A stretch of DNA of 64,000 nt from assembly GCA_964475835.1 (NCBI GenBank), contig CAYYYL010000001.1:1-64000 (forward strand), in the 5' to 3' direction. Numbering within the stretch: position 1 is the first letter of the stretch; every line of letters starts with the position of its first letter. Positions 9,169 through 18,837 of this stretch are shown here, one piece after another. The notes beneath the pieces were generated by a model. That model did not search any database. It saw only the letters and a list, made by a program, of their open reading frames with translations, and had not been told where the DNA came from. This stretch comes from JABDCI01 sp964475835. GTDB lineage: Bacteria; Verrucomicrobiota; Verrucomicrobiia; JABWAM01. The position numbers and the translations under genes were made by a program.

Positions 9169-10889
9169 GGAACCTTCGCCTTCACTTCAAAAATGGCGAA
9201 ATTGGGAGGACGTTGATCGTAGGAATAAACCATCACCGGCTCAAGGCCTGGATGAGCGGCGAGAAATGGCCTCGGATCATTCACCTGCGTTCGTCCGTCG
9301 GGTCCAAAAAACGGATAGGCCGAAAAGGCATAAATAATCCGTTTGTAATTCTGGAATACCGTTTTTTCCCATCGTTCGACCTCCTCCGGTGTCGACTGGG
9401 GAGAAAAATAGTTGCTCAAGTAAATAAAACGGTACTGTTCGTCGAACGCGTTGAAGAAAAAAATCATATGCTGGAAAACAATGGGCTCATCCAGGGCAAG
9501 CAGGGTTTCGGATGGAGGACAGTTTTTTTTCAGCCATGTGACAAATTCCTGCTGGCCCCGTCCACGATCGAGTTCAAAATCGACCGCTTTGTGCTGACGG
9601 TATTCCCCATAGAATTGGTGATGGGTCAACCAAGTCGCATGGGCAAGTCCCAGGAAAGTGAACACCCCAAATATCTGACGGGCTATGGGCCACTTGAAGC
9701 TGGAAACCACAGCGAAGAGATCCACCATGCCCCGTGCCGCAACCATCGCCATGGCAGGAAGAAGAAGCAGGGAATAACGGTGGGTGAACAGCGAGATTGT
9801 GGTTAGAAATCCAAAAACGGATATCAACCAGATCCACAAGCACTGATCTGCAACCGATTTGCGACGAAGGGAGAAATAGAGCCCGACTACGAACAAAAAA
9901 TTGAAGATGTACGGAATGACCGGTTTTCCCTCCAGGCATTTGTTCTTGTGATCAAATGTCGTTGAATCAATCACAAGACATTTCAGGGCATAGCCCACCT
10001 TTTCAAAAACAGAAGGGTTGTGTCCCGGAGATCCACCCTGCGTAAACCGGTTGAACATATTGTCGAACATAGCCAGATGGACATCCATGAAACCGCATCG
10101 ATAAAAAAGCATGTAGACCCAGGTGATGCCCAACACGGCGAGAATGGCGGAACCTGCAACCCACACTCCATTCTGAAGCAGTTTGAATGGCTCTCGAAAG
10201 TGAAACCAAAAAAGGGCCAATCCCCCAATCAATGCACCCGGAACCACCGTGATCCACCCGGTCATATACATCATCCCAATCGCAACTCCCCCAACTAGGA
10301 GTAGATGGCGTTCGTTCTTCAATCGATATTGGTAAAGAGCCGCCACCAACAGCAAAACCAAGATCACCGAGGGCATCCAGGATGCGTGACCCGCCTGAAC
10401 ATGGATCATCCAACTCAACGTGATCAATAACAAGAACGGGGCAAGCACCCCCTCAAACCAGCCAAACATGGAACGTGCAAGCCAGCCCGTGATTACCAGC
10501 GCGAGGAACGAAAAAAAAGTGGAGTAGATGATTACCGTTTGAGGTCCCACACCAAGGGCCTTGACGAAAGGGAGGTAGAGAAAGCTCGGGAGAGGTTGGT
10601 TGTAGGCGAAAAATTCAAAACGAAACCGATGTCGCGGATAAGCGTGCGCGTGATGGTCATCCTGCTCCTTGACGTTGTCGAAGGTAGGGTCCTTTGAAAA
10701 ATATTCCGAGGGCGACACCCCGCGAGCACGGGCCATTTCCAAAAAACCAACCGCGACGGGTGCATCCCAGGATTCCCCATCCCCATCGGTGTGTATGAGC
10801 GTACGGATTTGGGCCAGATAGATCCAATAGAAGACCCCGAGAACCAGCAGCAAACCCCCAATGATTGAGGCGGTCCTTGAGGTAGTCAT
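9165..10889 (-). CDS. Polytopic membrane protein, probable GT39-type glycosyltransferase
   Basis: The 574-residue protein has about ten to twelve hydrophobic segments. It begins MTTSRTASIIGGLLLVLGVF (ATG at 10889; an open frame extends upstream without conserved sequence and would run into the divergent gene). After the first membrane helix comes a long acidic, His-rich loop (HTDGDGESWDAP, then KEQDDHHAHAYPRH). This layout resembles the dolichyl-phosphate-mannose-type transferases (GT39/ArnT), which take a sugar from a polyprenyl-phosphate carrier on the outer face of the membrane. The call rests on topology and context, not on a clear motif. Its 3' end overlaps that of the SGNH gene by four bases. 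Confidence 0.62.
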   Translation of the reverse strand: MTTSRTASIIGGLLLVLGVFYWIYLAQIRTLIHTDGDGESWDAPVAVGFLEMARARGVSPSEYFSKDPTFDNVKEQDDHHAHAYPRHRFRFEFFAYNQPLPSFLYLPFVKALGVGPQTVIIYSTFFSFLALVITGWLARSMFGWFEGVLAPFLLLITLSWMIHVQAGHASWMPSVILVLLLVAALYQYRLKNERHLLLVGGVAIGMMYMTGWITVVPGALIGGLALFWFHFREPFKLLQNGVWVAGSAILAVLGITWVYMLFYRCGFMDVHLAMFDNMFNRFTQGGSPGHNPSVFEKVGYALKCLVIDSTTFDHKNKCLEGKPVIPYIFNFLFVVGLYFSLRRKSVADQCLWIWLISVFGFLTTISLFTHRYSLLLLPAMAMVAARGMVDLFAVVSSFKWPIARQIFGVFTFLGLAHATWLTHHQFYGEYRQHKAVDFELDRGRGQQEFVTWLKKNCPPSETLLALDEPIVFQHMIFFFNAFDEQYRFIYLSNYFSPQSTPEEVERWEKTVFQNYKRIIYAFSAYPFFGPDGRTQVNDPRPFLAAHPGLEPVMVYSYDQRPPNFAIFEVKAKVP

Positions 10890-10998
10890 GGCAATCCCAG
10901 CAGGGGTATCACAGCGGGGCGGCCTCATCAAGGTGGGAGTTGCCGGATTCTCCTCATCCTTCCTTGAAGCCAGGTCGAGACCCGGATAGTTTCCAAAG

Positions 10999-13419
10999 AT
11001 GCCAGGTCGAAAAATTTTTGGATTTGCCGTCTTCGCTATGGTTGTTTTGACATGCCTTTTCTGGCACGGCAAAGATTTTGCTTTTGTCTCCATGGATGCC
11101 ACGCCTGCGTGGGCCAAGAGTATGCACTCTGCCGCTTTGGGTTCGCAATTGGATGTCTGGGCACCCGACACATGGCTTGGCACCCGCTACGGCTCCATTT
11201 CCCCGGAGCCAAATTGGTTGATATTTCGATTCACCGATTTTCCCACATCGATCACTTCCCTCTTCGCCTTCAATCTTTTGTTAGGAGGCATCGGTATGTA
11301 TCTTCTGCTCCGAACTCTCGGGTTGGGTACCTGGCCCAGATATTTCGGTGCCTTTGCGTACCTTCTCACCAACGGCGTGGTGACCCTCATTTATCCGGGT
11401 CACGTCAACAAGGTGATGACTTTTGCCTGGGTACCTTTTTCTCTCGCCGTATTTCTCGCAGGCATGGATCGTCGCAGTCTGATCCTTTTTTCCTTTTCAG
11501 GTGGTTTTCTTGGCTTGAGTCTTCTCGCAGGGGAAGTGCAGGTGCCCTATTATCTCGGGTTCTGGTACGGCATCTGGATTTGCATTTCCTGCATCACCCA
11601 GAAAAAAACCGCGGAATCTCTGAACAACAGAGTGCTCTTTCACACCGCGGCTCTCACCGTTGTTGGTGTTTCCGCCCTGCTCGTGGGTGGCTCAACGGTG
11701 ATCCATTCGCTTCGTTATCTGGCGGGAAACGCTCCCATCGCAGGGGGCGCATCCTCCTCCCAGAACTGGCAGTTCGCCACGCAATTTTATTTTCCTCCCC
11801 AAGAGGTGCTGAGTTTTATCACAACCATTCAATTTTTCGGAGGTCCCCAGGCTTACTGGGGACACTGTGGGGACCCGACCCCAATACGCCTCTCCGACGA
11901 ATATATGGGCCTGCTTCCGTTTGCCCTGGCCATATTGGGAGGCTGGATTTGCTGGAAAAAATCCCGCAACGGGCGATTTTTTGTAATCATGGGCCTGGGA
12001 TCCCTTCTGGCCAGCTTTGGTCGAAGCGGTCTCGTCTATGGGATCCTTTATCAACTACCCTTGATGAAGTCGCAACGGAATCCTCATCGCTGGAGTTATT
12101 TTGTGGCCATAGCCGCATGTGTTCTCGCTGCCCACGGCCTCCAATGGCTTATTGAAAAACTTTCCAAACCCGTTTCAAAAAATGAAAAAGCCGGTTCGCC
12201 CTGGAGAAAATGGTCTTATGGGCTTTGGATTTTCACGGGTGTCGGAGCGGTGCTTTATCTCACCGCAAGCGGACTTCAGCCTGGCCCCGAAAGCGTGGCA
12301 AAATGGTACTATGGAGATGCGGCGATGACTTCCAACGGGGCTGCCTTGTTTTTGGAACGCACCAGGATGATGCTCGAAGCCTTGATTCGGACGGGTTTAT
12401 TTCTCGTCCTCTCCTCCCTGACCCTTTGGCTCGCGTTGGTTATTCATTTGAACGAGCGGCTGGCGCCCTATCGACGGATTGCCTGGATTCCGATGATCCT
12501 CACATTAGTCCTCGATCTCAGTGGCAATGCGAAACGATACCTTTACACCTATGACTGGAAAGCCCGGTATTTACACAACGATCTAGCCAATTTTTTCAAA
12601 CAAGATCCCGATCTTTTTCGCATCAAAGTGCTGGGAACCCAGCAATCCCCTATCCTGAACGACCTGGTAACCAACATTCTTCCATTCCACAGGCTTCAGG
12701 TCGTGGATCCACCTGCCTCCTCCCGCTTGCCGACTGACTACGGAGCACTGTTTGATCACCTTCAGAACCACTACACCCGTACCGACCGTTATTTCGATTT
12801 TTTTAATGTGAAGTATATCCTCGCGCCGGGACCCTTCGCGGATGCCAATATTCAACTCCAGTCGATTGGGGAATGGAACGGCCTTCACCTCTACAAACGG
12901 GAACATTTTCTTCCACGAGCATGGCTGGTCTCGCACGCACTTGTAGTGAAAGACGGACCGGAGGAGATTCTGACTGAGACTTTCCATCCATCCCGAAATT
13001 TTCGGGACCTCGTGGTTCTTGAATCCTCACCCCAACAAACCTCCTTGATGGCACCTTCCGATGGTAAAATTCCAACCCCCCCCGAGGGTGTTGGCAACGC
13101 GAATATCACCCGTTATGAGGATAATTTTGTGGAATTGGTCGCCTCGACCGACAGACCGGCCATGCTCGTAGTCGGGGAAAAGTGGGATGCCGATTGGAAA
13201 GCGTGGTTGGATGGGAAAGCCGTCCCCATCTTGAAGGCGAATTTCCTGATGCGCGCAATCGAGCTTTCCCCGGGGACCCATTCGGTAGTCATGAAGTACC
13301 GTCCATCCAATATTGGTTTTTGGATTTCCCTGTGTTCACTTGCCGCGATGGCGGCGGGCGGTTTTATCTGGTGGACCGGCATTGGAAAATCCAGAGGCCG
13401 ATCCTGTGCCCGCGGATGA
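10999..13419 (+). CDS. YfhO-like polytopic membrane protein
   Basis: This protein of 806 residues has many membrane helices in its first two-thirds and a soluble C-terminal part ending in a last helix (IGFWISLCSLAAMAAGGFIWW). The layout, and the C-terminal block VVGEKWDADWKAWLDGKAV near residue 725, match the YfhO family, linked in Gram-positive bacteria to glycosylation of lipid-linked or cell-wall polymers. It is transcribed away from the GT39-like gene and its stop overlaps the start of the flippase gene (ATGA), so it belongs to the polysaccharide export unit. The exact reaction is not known from sequence. Confidence 0.75.
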   Translation: MPGRKIFGFAVFAMVVLTCLFWHGKDFAFVSMDATPAWAKSMHSAALGSQLDVWAPDTWLGTRYGSISPEPNWLIFRFTDFPTSITSLFAFNLLLGGIGMYLLLRTLGLGTWPRYFGAFAYLLTNGVVTLIYPGHVNKVMTFAWVPFSLAVFLAGMDRRSLILFSFSGGFLGLSLLAGEVQVPYYLGFWYGIWICISCITQKKTAESLNNRVLFHTAALTVVGVSALLVGGSTVIHSLRYLAGNAPIAGGASSSQNWQFATQFYFPPQEVLSFITTIQFFGGPQAYWGHCGDPTPIRLSDEYMGLLPFALAILGGWICWKKSRNGRFFVIMGLGSLLASFGRSGLVYGILYQLPLMKSQRNPHRWSYFVAIAACVLAAHGLQWLIEKLSKPVSKNEKAGSPWRKWSYGLWIFTGVGAVLYLTASGLQPGPESVAKWYYGDAAMTSNGAALFLERTRMMLEALIRTGLFLVLSSLTLWLALVIHLNERLAPYRRIAWIPMILTLVLDLSGNAKRYLYTYDWKARYLHNDLANFFKQDPDLFRIKVLGTQQSPILNDLVTNILPFHRLQVVDPPASSRLPTDYGALFDHLQNHYTRTDRYFDFFNVKYILAPGPFADANIQLQSIGEWNGLHLYKREHFLPRAWLVSHALVVKDGPEEILTETFHPSRNFRDLVVLESSPQQTSLMAPSDGKIPTPPEGVGNANITRYEDNFVELVASTDRPAMLVVGEKWDADWKAWLDGKAVPILKANFLMRAIELSPGTHSVVMKYRPSNIGFWISLCSLAAMAAGGFIWWTGIGKSRGRSCARG

Positions 13420-14651
13420 AATCCTCCTTTTATCGCAGCAGCCTCGTGTTGTTTCTCTGCACGAACTTGGCCGCGGTTCTCAGCTACTTATTCCAGGCCA
13501 TGATGTCCCGGCATCTGAACACCGCGGATTTCGGTCTCATGAATGCGCTGTTCAGTCTTCTCGGTTTTCTTTCCATTCCCCTTAATGTCTGCTCTACCAC
13601 CTGGACAAGGCAATGGTCCGAACTCGTCCTCTCGGGCCGTTCACGCGAGGTGCAGCACCTTTGGTGGTCCTTGATCACGGGAGCCACCGCAGCCTGCTTG
13701 GTTCTTGCCTGCCTCACCCTCAACCTTTCGCCCATGATTGCATGGTGGCTGAAGACGGAGAATATCGTGGCCATTCAGACCACCATTTTATGTGGCACAT
13801 GGACCATCGTTTTCGGACTCTGCGTTCCCCTGGTCACAGCTCATCAATGGTTTGGCCTGCTCTCTGCAGGATCGCTTGGAGGAGCTTTATTGCGCATTGG
13901 AATTGCTGCCCTTGGAATCTATTTTGGAACCCAGCTTAGTGGAGCCATTCTGGCAACAAGCCTGTCGAGCGGAGTTCTCTTTCTATTCATCCTTTTCCGT
14001 GTTCGTTGGCCGAGATGGAGGGACCTCGCTTTTCACCAACTCGCGTTGCCTTTGAAGGAGTGGATGGGACCGATGATGGCAAGCATCGCCAACTTTTGCA
14101 TACTCGGAGCAGACGTGCTCGTGGTGCGCCGATTTCACGACCCGCACGAGGCTGGGGTCTTCGCGCAGGTGATGGTGCTGGGGAAAACCCTGTTTTATGT
14201 CATCGCCCCCCTTTCGATGGTTGTGTTGCCAAAAACAGCCCGTTCCTTTGGAGTCCATCCTTCACAGGAAACGCGGGTGGTTCGACGCGCCCTGCTCATG
14301 GGGGCCATCATCCTGATGGTGGGAGCTGGTGGGGTTTCTTTTTTCGCGCCTCTGGCCCTTCAATGGCTGACTGGATCGGTACCAGTCGAGACACTATTCC
14401 ATCTTCACACCGCCATCTGGTGTCTGATCCCCCTTTCCCTCTGCCAATTAGTTATTCCCGCGTTTCTTGGCCGACGTCAGGAACGACTTCTGTTCCAGTT
14501 TATGTTGCTTTGCATGATGCTCCCTTTGGGGCTGATGGTTTTCCATACCCGGTTGCAACACGCGTTTCTTGTCGAGGGAGGAACAGGTCTTTTGCTTCTT
14601 TTGTTTTTGCTGTTGAACCAAAAAACCCTGCTTGCCCCGCCCAAAAAATGA
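13416..14651 (+). CDS. Wzx-type polysaccharide/oligosaccharide flippase
   Basis: The protein has 411 residues and about twelve hydrophobic segments. The N-terminus (MKSSFYRSSLVLFLCTNL) leads into FQAMMSRHLNTADFGLMNAL, the typical first-helix-pair region of the MATE/MOP polysaccharide transporter families. Such proteins flip undecaprenyl-linked glycan units to the periplasm. The start overlaps the YfhO-like stop by four bases. No obvious Wzy polymerase or Wzz was seen in the window; they may lie left of position 1. Confidence 0.82.
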   Translation: MKSSFYRSSLVLFLCTNLAAVLSYLFQAMMSRHLNTADFGLMNALFSLLGFLSIPLNVCSTTWTRQWSELVLSGRSREVQHLWWSLITGATAACLVLACLTLNLSPMIAWWLKTENIVAIQTTILCGTWTIVFGLCVPLVTAHQWFGLLSAGSLGGALLRIGIAALGIYFGTQLSGAILATSLSSGVLFLFILFRVRWPRWRDLAFHQLALPLKEWMGPMMASIANFCILGADVLVVRRFHDPHEAGVFAQVMVLGKTLFYVIAPLSMVVLPKTARSFGVHPSQETRVVRRALLMGAIILMVGAGGVSFFAPLALQWLTGSVPVETLFHLHTAIWCLIPLSLCQLVIPAFLGRRQERLLFQFMLLCMMLPLGLMVFHTRLQHAFLVEGGTGLLLLLFLLLNQKTLLAPPKK

Positions 14652-14712
14652 TTCATCCATTCTCCAGTTGCGACTGGACGCCCTTTTTGCTGTCATCACC
14701 TGCGCTTCGGCT

Positions 14713-15774
14713 ATGAGTTTTATCGAGTCCATTTTCGAAAAAGTCCGCCGGCATCCCAAGCGCATCGTTTTTCCCGAAGCACTGGACGATCGTGTTCTCA
14801 CCGCAGCCGTGCAGTACGTTGCTGCAGGACTTGGGACGGCGATCCTCCTCGGCCCTAAATCCGCCGTTCAAAAACGCGCTTCCGCCCTTCGTCTCGAACT
14901 CGGACACGTCAACATCATCGATCCCCAAAAGGCGGATGACCTTGAGCACTTCGCCGAGGTGTTTGCCTCCGTGCGCAAGGACAAGGGACTACGCAAAGAC
15001 GAAGCGATCAAGGCGGTCAAACAGCCGATCTATTTTGCAACCATGATGCTCCATGAGACGAGTGCCGATGGATTGATTGCAGGAGCCGGCACCACCGCCG
15101 CCGCGATCCTGCGTCCCTTATTTCAGTCGATTCGTCTGGAACCCGGGGTCCGGGCTGCTTCGAGTTGCAGTGTGATGCAGATGCCCAGTCCGACTTATGG
15201 TGAAAAGGGAGTTCTTTTTTTTGCGGATTGCAGTGTCATCCCTGATCCCACAGCTGATCAGCTTGCGGATATCGCGGTGATGTCGGCCAAGCTTGCACGA
15301 CAGTTGCATGGGATCAAACCCAGGGTGGCTTTTCTTTCCTTTTCCACAAAAGGGAGCGCACATCATCCCGCCATTGAAAAAGCACTGGCAGCTGTCGCCT
15401 TGGCGCGTCAAAAGGCGGTGGACAAGCAAATCGAGGCGGAATTCGATGGAGAGCTTCAGGCCGATGCAGCCCTGGTGAAAGAGATCGCGGAGCAAAAGGC
15501 AGCGCATAGCAGTGTGGCCGGAAAGGCAAATGTGCTCATCTTCCCGGATCTGAACTGTGCGAACATCTGCTCCAAGCTTGTCCAGCGTCTTGGCCAAGCC
15601 ACTCTTTTTGGTCCCATCTTGAATGGCCTGAGCAAACCCGCCAGCGATCTTTCTCGGAGTTGCTCGGTACAGGAAATTCTCGGGTCCGCGGCCATTGTGG
15701 CGCTTCAGGCTGTGGAATACCGAAAACTTTATCCGGACGAAGCCCGTAGTGGCGCCGGCCGATTCAAATATTGA
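14713..15774 (+). CDS. pta: Phosphate acetyltransferase, catalytic-domain form
   Basis: The 353-residue enzyme interconverts acetyl-CoA and acetyl phosphate in the cytoplasm. It shows the PTA/PTB domain from end to end: RIVFPEALDDRVL near residue 18, ADGLIAGAGTTAA, then SSCSVMQMPSP, and at the C-terminus FPDLNCANICSKLVQRL and GPILNGLSKPASDLSR. It lacks the N-terminal BioD-like/DRTGG half found in long enterobacterial Pta; that half is encoded by the next gene. The ATG at 14713 begins the conserved domain; the open frame extending to 14632 overlaps the flippase gene. No acetate kinase is visible in the window. Confidence 0.93.
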   Translation: MSFIESIFEKVRRHPKRIVFPEALDDRVLTAAVQYVAAGLGTAILLGPKSAVQKRASALRLELGHVNIIDPQKADDLEHFAEVFASVRKDKGLRKDEAIKAVKQPIYFATMMLHETSADGLIAGAGTTAAAILRPLFQSIRLEPGVRAASSCSVMQMPSPTYGEKGVLFFADCSVIPDPTADQLADIAVMSAKLARQLHGIKPRVAFLSFSTKGSAHHPAIEKALAAVALARQKAVDKQIEAEFDGELQADAALVKEIAEQKAAHSSVAGKANVLIFPDLNCANICSKLVQRLGQATLFGPILNGLSKPASDLSRSCSVQEILGSAAIVALQAVEYRKLYPDEARSGAGRFKY

Positions 15775-15808
15775 AAGCAACGCGGATCGTGGATCCGCCC
15801 TTCTTATC

Positions 15809-16960
15809 ATGGGGTTCCAACCCGAAAACTGCGTCACACCACGCATTTTTGTCGCAGCCACTCGCATGAACGATGGGAAAACCACCGTCAGCCTTGGGCT
15901 TATTTCAGCCCTCAAGGAGCGGGATCTTCGAATCGGATTCATCAAACCTGTCGGACAACGGTTTGTTGAGGTCGATGGACATAAGATCGATGAAGATTCC
16001 GTCCTGATTAACGAGGTGTTTGGAGGAACCGATCCCATCGCAGAAATGAGCCCCGTCGCCGTGGAACCCGAGTTCACTCGCAAATATCTTTTGGGGGGAA
16101 ACCATGAAGCGATGGTCCGGCGTGTATTAAAAGCGTTCGACCGTGTGGCTTGGGAAAAGGAATTCGTTGTCATTGAGGGCACCGGCCACGCAGGGGTGGG
16201 ATCTGTCTTTGATCTTTCAAACGCTAAAGTCGCAAAGATTCTTGGGGCAAAAGTGATCCTTGTGACCCAGGGCGGGATCGGTCGTCCCATCGATGAAGTG
16301 GCGCTTAATAAAGCGGTGTTTGATCAGTTGGGGGTTCCCCTTTTGGGAGTGGTGGTGAATAAAGTCATGCCCGAGAAGCTTGCACAGGTGACGGATTTCG
16401 CCCGCAAAGGGTTGAAACGCATCGGGGTGGACCTGCTCGGTGTCATCCCCCGCCTCATCGAATTGGAAAATCCCACACTCCTTCAAATTTGTGAACAGCT
16501 TGAAGCTAGGTTTATTCATGGGGCGGCGAGCGGAAACCACCGCGTGGGGCGAGTCATTGTTGGCGCGATGAGCTCACGCAATGCCATCGATCATTTTTTA
16601 CCAGGAACCCTTGTGATCACCCCCGGCGACCGGGAGGATCTGGTGCTCGCGGCGATGAGTTCCTCTGCTTTGGGAACACGTGAAGAGGGGCTTGCAGGAA
16701 TCATTTTATCCGACGATATCCTTCCCCATCGCAATGTGATGGAAATCATCCGGCAATCCCGCATGCCCGTTCTGGCTTCGCATCTGGACAGCTATGCGGT
16801 CGCCTCCAAAATTCACGACTTGACCGTGAAAACACGTGCAAGCGATGCGGATAAAGTGACAAAAATTCGGTCCCTTATCCGGTCGAATTTAGACATCGAC
16901 AAAATCCTCAGGATGGCGGAATGGGCTGGGGAGCCTGTGATTCCCACGGTGTCGGCCTAG
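15809..16960 (+). CDS. BioD-like ATPase with DRTGG domain (stand-alone Pta regulatory half)
   Basis: The protein has 383 residues. The N-terminal part is a P-loop of the dethiobiotin-synthetase type (FVAATRMNDGKTTVSLGL, near residue 13), followed by VTQGGIGRPIDEVALNK. The second half (GRVIVGAMSSRNAIDHFLPG then VITPGDREDLVLAA, near residues 245-275) is a DRTGG domain. The same two domains form the N-terminal regulatory half of long bacterial phosphotransacetylases. It lies 34 bases after the catalytic pta gene, so the two probably act together. The P-loop is a GKTT variant of Walker A; ATP use is not proven. Confidence 0.82.
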   Translation: MGFQPENCVTPRIFVAATRMNDGKTTVSLGLISALKERDLRIGFIKPVGQRFVEVDGHKIDEDSVLINEVFGGTDPIAEMSPVAVEPEFTRKYLLGGNHEAMVRRVLKAFDRVAWEKEFVVIEGTGHAGVGSVFDLSNAKVAKILGAKVILVTQGGIGRPIDEVALNKAVFDQLGVPLLGVVVNKVMPEKLAQVTDFARKGLKRIGVDLLGVIPRLIELENPTLLQICEQLEARFIHGAASGNHRVGRVIVGAMSSRNAIDHFLPGTLVITPGDREDLVLAAMSSSALGTREEGLAGIILSDDILPHRNVMEIIRQSRMPVLASHLDSYAVASKIHDLTVKTRASDADKVTKIRSLIRSNLDIDKILRMAEWAGEPVIPTVSA

Positions 16961-17023
16961 CGCGTTGTTGAGTCTGTGGTCACAGACGAACCAGCCTACG
17001 ATATCCTGATTTTCAGCAATTCG

Positions 17024-18118
17024 TCAGCTCACGCGCAGGGGCATGATGACGTAAAGGAACGGACCGCTGATTTTCAAAACCCCCGGACTCAATTCATCTG
17101 TAAGCTCGATAAAGATCTCGTCATTCTCCAGATTTCTTAAGGGATCCATCAGAAAGTCCGGGTTGAACCCGATCGTCATCTCAGGCCCCTTGTAATTGAT
17201 GGCGAGACTTTCACGGGATTCTCCCACATCCGGGGAATTGGCGGTGATGCTGAGATTGTTTTTCCCAAAGTGAAGCTTTACGGCATGGTTCTTCTCGTTC
17301 ACGAGAAGTGAGGCTCGACGCAAAGCCAGATGGAAGGTTTCACGTTCCAGGGAGATGCGTTCCTTGGCTTCGGGGGGAATCACCTGCCGATAGTTGGGAT
17401 AGTTTCCTTCGACCAGTTTGCTGACAAGCTGGGTCCCATCCATTTCGAAGGAAATTTGGTTTTCGTTGAACGTGATGCTTACCGTCCCCTTGTCCTTCAT
17501 GAGTCGCAGGACTTCGGTGACTGTTTTGCAAGGCACCAGCAATTCGCCAGTAATGCCCTTGGGAAGGTCGAGATCATACTCGACAAGGGCAAGACGGCGG
17601 CCGTCGGTTGCAACGACGCCCAGCTTATCCTGCTTCAAACTGAGAAGAACTGCATTCAACACATAGCGTGTCTCATCCGTGGACATGGCATACGCTGTTT
17701 TCTTAAGAGCATCGCGCAAAATTTTCTGATCTACGGTGAACGCCTTCGCGCCCGCGAGCTTCGGCAATTGGGGAAATTCCGATTCAGGAAGGCCCACGAT
17801 TTTAAAATGAGATCCCCCACATTGGATGGTTGCAATGTTCTTGTCATCCACTTCCACTTCCACTTCGCTGTGTGCAAGTTCGCGGATGATAGTAAAAAGA
17901 CGCCTTGCAGGAAGAGTGGTGGCTCCTTCACGAATCACTTCTGCTTCAATCACACAGGAAACCCCGACATCCAGATCCGTGGTTGTGAGACGGATGCCCT
18001 CCTTGCCGGCGCGAATGAGAACATTCGATAATATCGGGAGCGTGCTCCGGGAACTCACCACGTTCTGCACTTGTTGCAGACCGTCGAGAAATTTTTCTTT
18101 TGAGAAACGTAATTTCAT
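17024..18118 (-). CDS. dnaN: DNA polymerase III beta sliding clamp
   Basis: The 364-residue protein is the processivity clamp that encircles DNA and holds the replicative polymerase. It starts MKLRFSKEKFLDGLQQVQN, has the middle-domain block TDGRRLALVEYDL near residue 180, and ends YVIMPLRV, the C-terminal clamp signature PM(R/L). Length is normal. It converges on the DRTGG gene with only about 60 bases between them; those hold a small 7-bp inverted repeat (16972-16987) too weak to call a terminator. Upstream is a gene-free, AT-rich stretch with DnaA-box-like sequences, which suggests that dnaN sits beside the replication origin here. Confidence 0.97.
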   Translation of the reverse strand: MKLRFSKEKFLDGLQQVQNVVSSRSTLPILSNVLIRAGKEGIRLTTTDLDVGVSCVIEAEVIREGATTLPARRLFTIIRELAHSEVEVEVDDKNIATIQCGGSHFKIVGLPESEFPQLPKLAGAKAFTVDQKILRDALKKTAYAMSTDETRYVLNAVLLSLKQDKLGVVATDGRRLALVEYDLDLPKGITGELLVPCKTVTEVLRLMKDKGTVSITFNENQISFEMDGTQLVSKLVEGNYPNYRQVIPPEAKERISLERETFHLALRRASLLVNEKNHAVKLHFGKNNLSITANSPDVGESRESLAINYKGPEMTIGFNPDFLMDPLRNLENDEIFIELTDELSPGVLKISGPFLYVIMPLRVS

Positions 18119-18837
18119 GCAGGACTCCTGCGTGTGCGTTCTGAAGTTATTCAGGTGCCTTCTTAATTAAGAGATATTCTTTATGAATTCATCATCATAG
18201 TAAGCTGTGTGAATAATGTAAATAGCATTCAAAAGCTTCTTTGGCTGTGGGGTTTGCGTGATGAATTTTGAGGTGAATAAAATTGGAATGTATCCCTTTA
18301 AACATGGATTTCATTCACATTCCTTTTCAAAACCGAGTTATTCCCAAATTGCTCATACCAGAAACACATCTGAATTTTTGGATGCCCGGTTTTTTATGGA
18401 ACCAAAAACAGGAGATCCATTGTTGGGAAGATGATTATTTTTAAATCGTCGCGCTGAAAGTGATTCAAGTTGTTGAAAAAGAATGAGTTAGTCCAATAAA
18501 GGAGGCAGAGACGTCCAGATAATGGCTGAAATCAGGAACTTATTCACGTCTAAAAAATGGGACGAGCCCTGGAAATATAAGGTGACATTGTTGGCACACA
18601 AGCGTGACAAAGCAAAACAAGTAAAACATTTTTGTAAATGTAAAATAATTGTTACCTTCCACAACGCTTTGATTCTGAGTTCACTAGAACGAAATTGTTT
18701 TGTGTCAATCGATCTGTTTCAATTTTGACTGGATTTGAAAATGCTGAGAAGATGAGTTTTTCTTGATGGGAAAAGGAGGGAAAAGGGTGAGGTGCAAAAT
18801 TTGCAAGTTGGTTTTACACAACTTATTCACAAGGGCA
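18119..18837. other. Candidate chromosomal replication origin (oriC) next to dnaN
   Basis: This 719-base stretch is the longest gene-free region and is visibly richer in A and T than the genes around it. It contains matches to the DnaA box TTATNCACA: TTATTCACA on the minus strand at 18208-18216 and on the plus strand at 18823-18831. One-mismatch forms are at 18540-18548 (TTATTCACG), 18311-18319 (TCATTCACA), 18338-18346 (TTATTCCCA) and 18812-18820 (TTTTACACA, directly before a perfect box). Runs of A/T could serve as unwinding DNA. dnaN starts at its left edge. It must also hold the dnaN promoter. A small open frame at 18522-18728 looks like chance. Confidence 0.5.

Noticed and set aside
15118..16290. 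390-codon minus-strand open frame across pta and the DRTGG gene
   Set aside because: It spans two well-supported genes on the other strand and encodes no recognisable motif.
16972..16987. Small inverted repeat GTCTGTG/CACAGAC between convergent genes
   Set aside because: Seven-base arms with a two-base loop and no T-run are too weak to call a terminator.
18522..18728. 68-codon open frame in the candidate origin, with AAAGGAGG upstream
   Set aside because: The purine-rich site is about 20 bases from the ATG, too far; composition matches AT-rich non-coding DNA and nothing in the peptide is recognisable.
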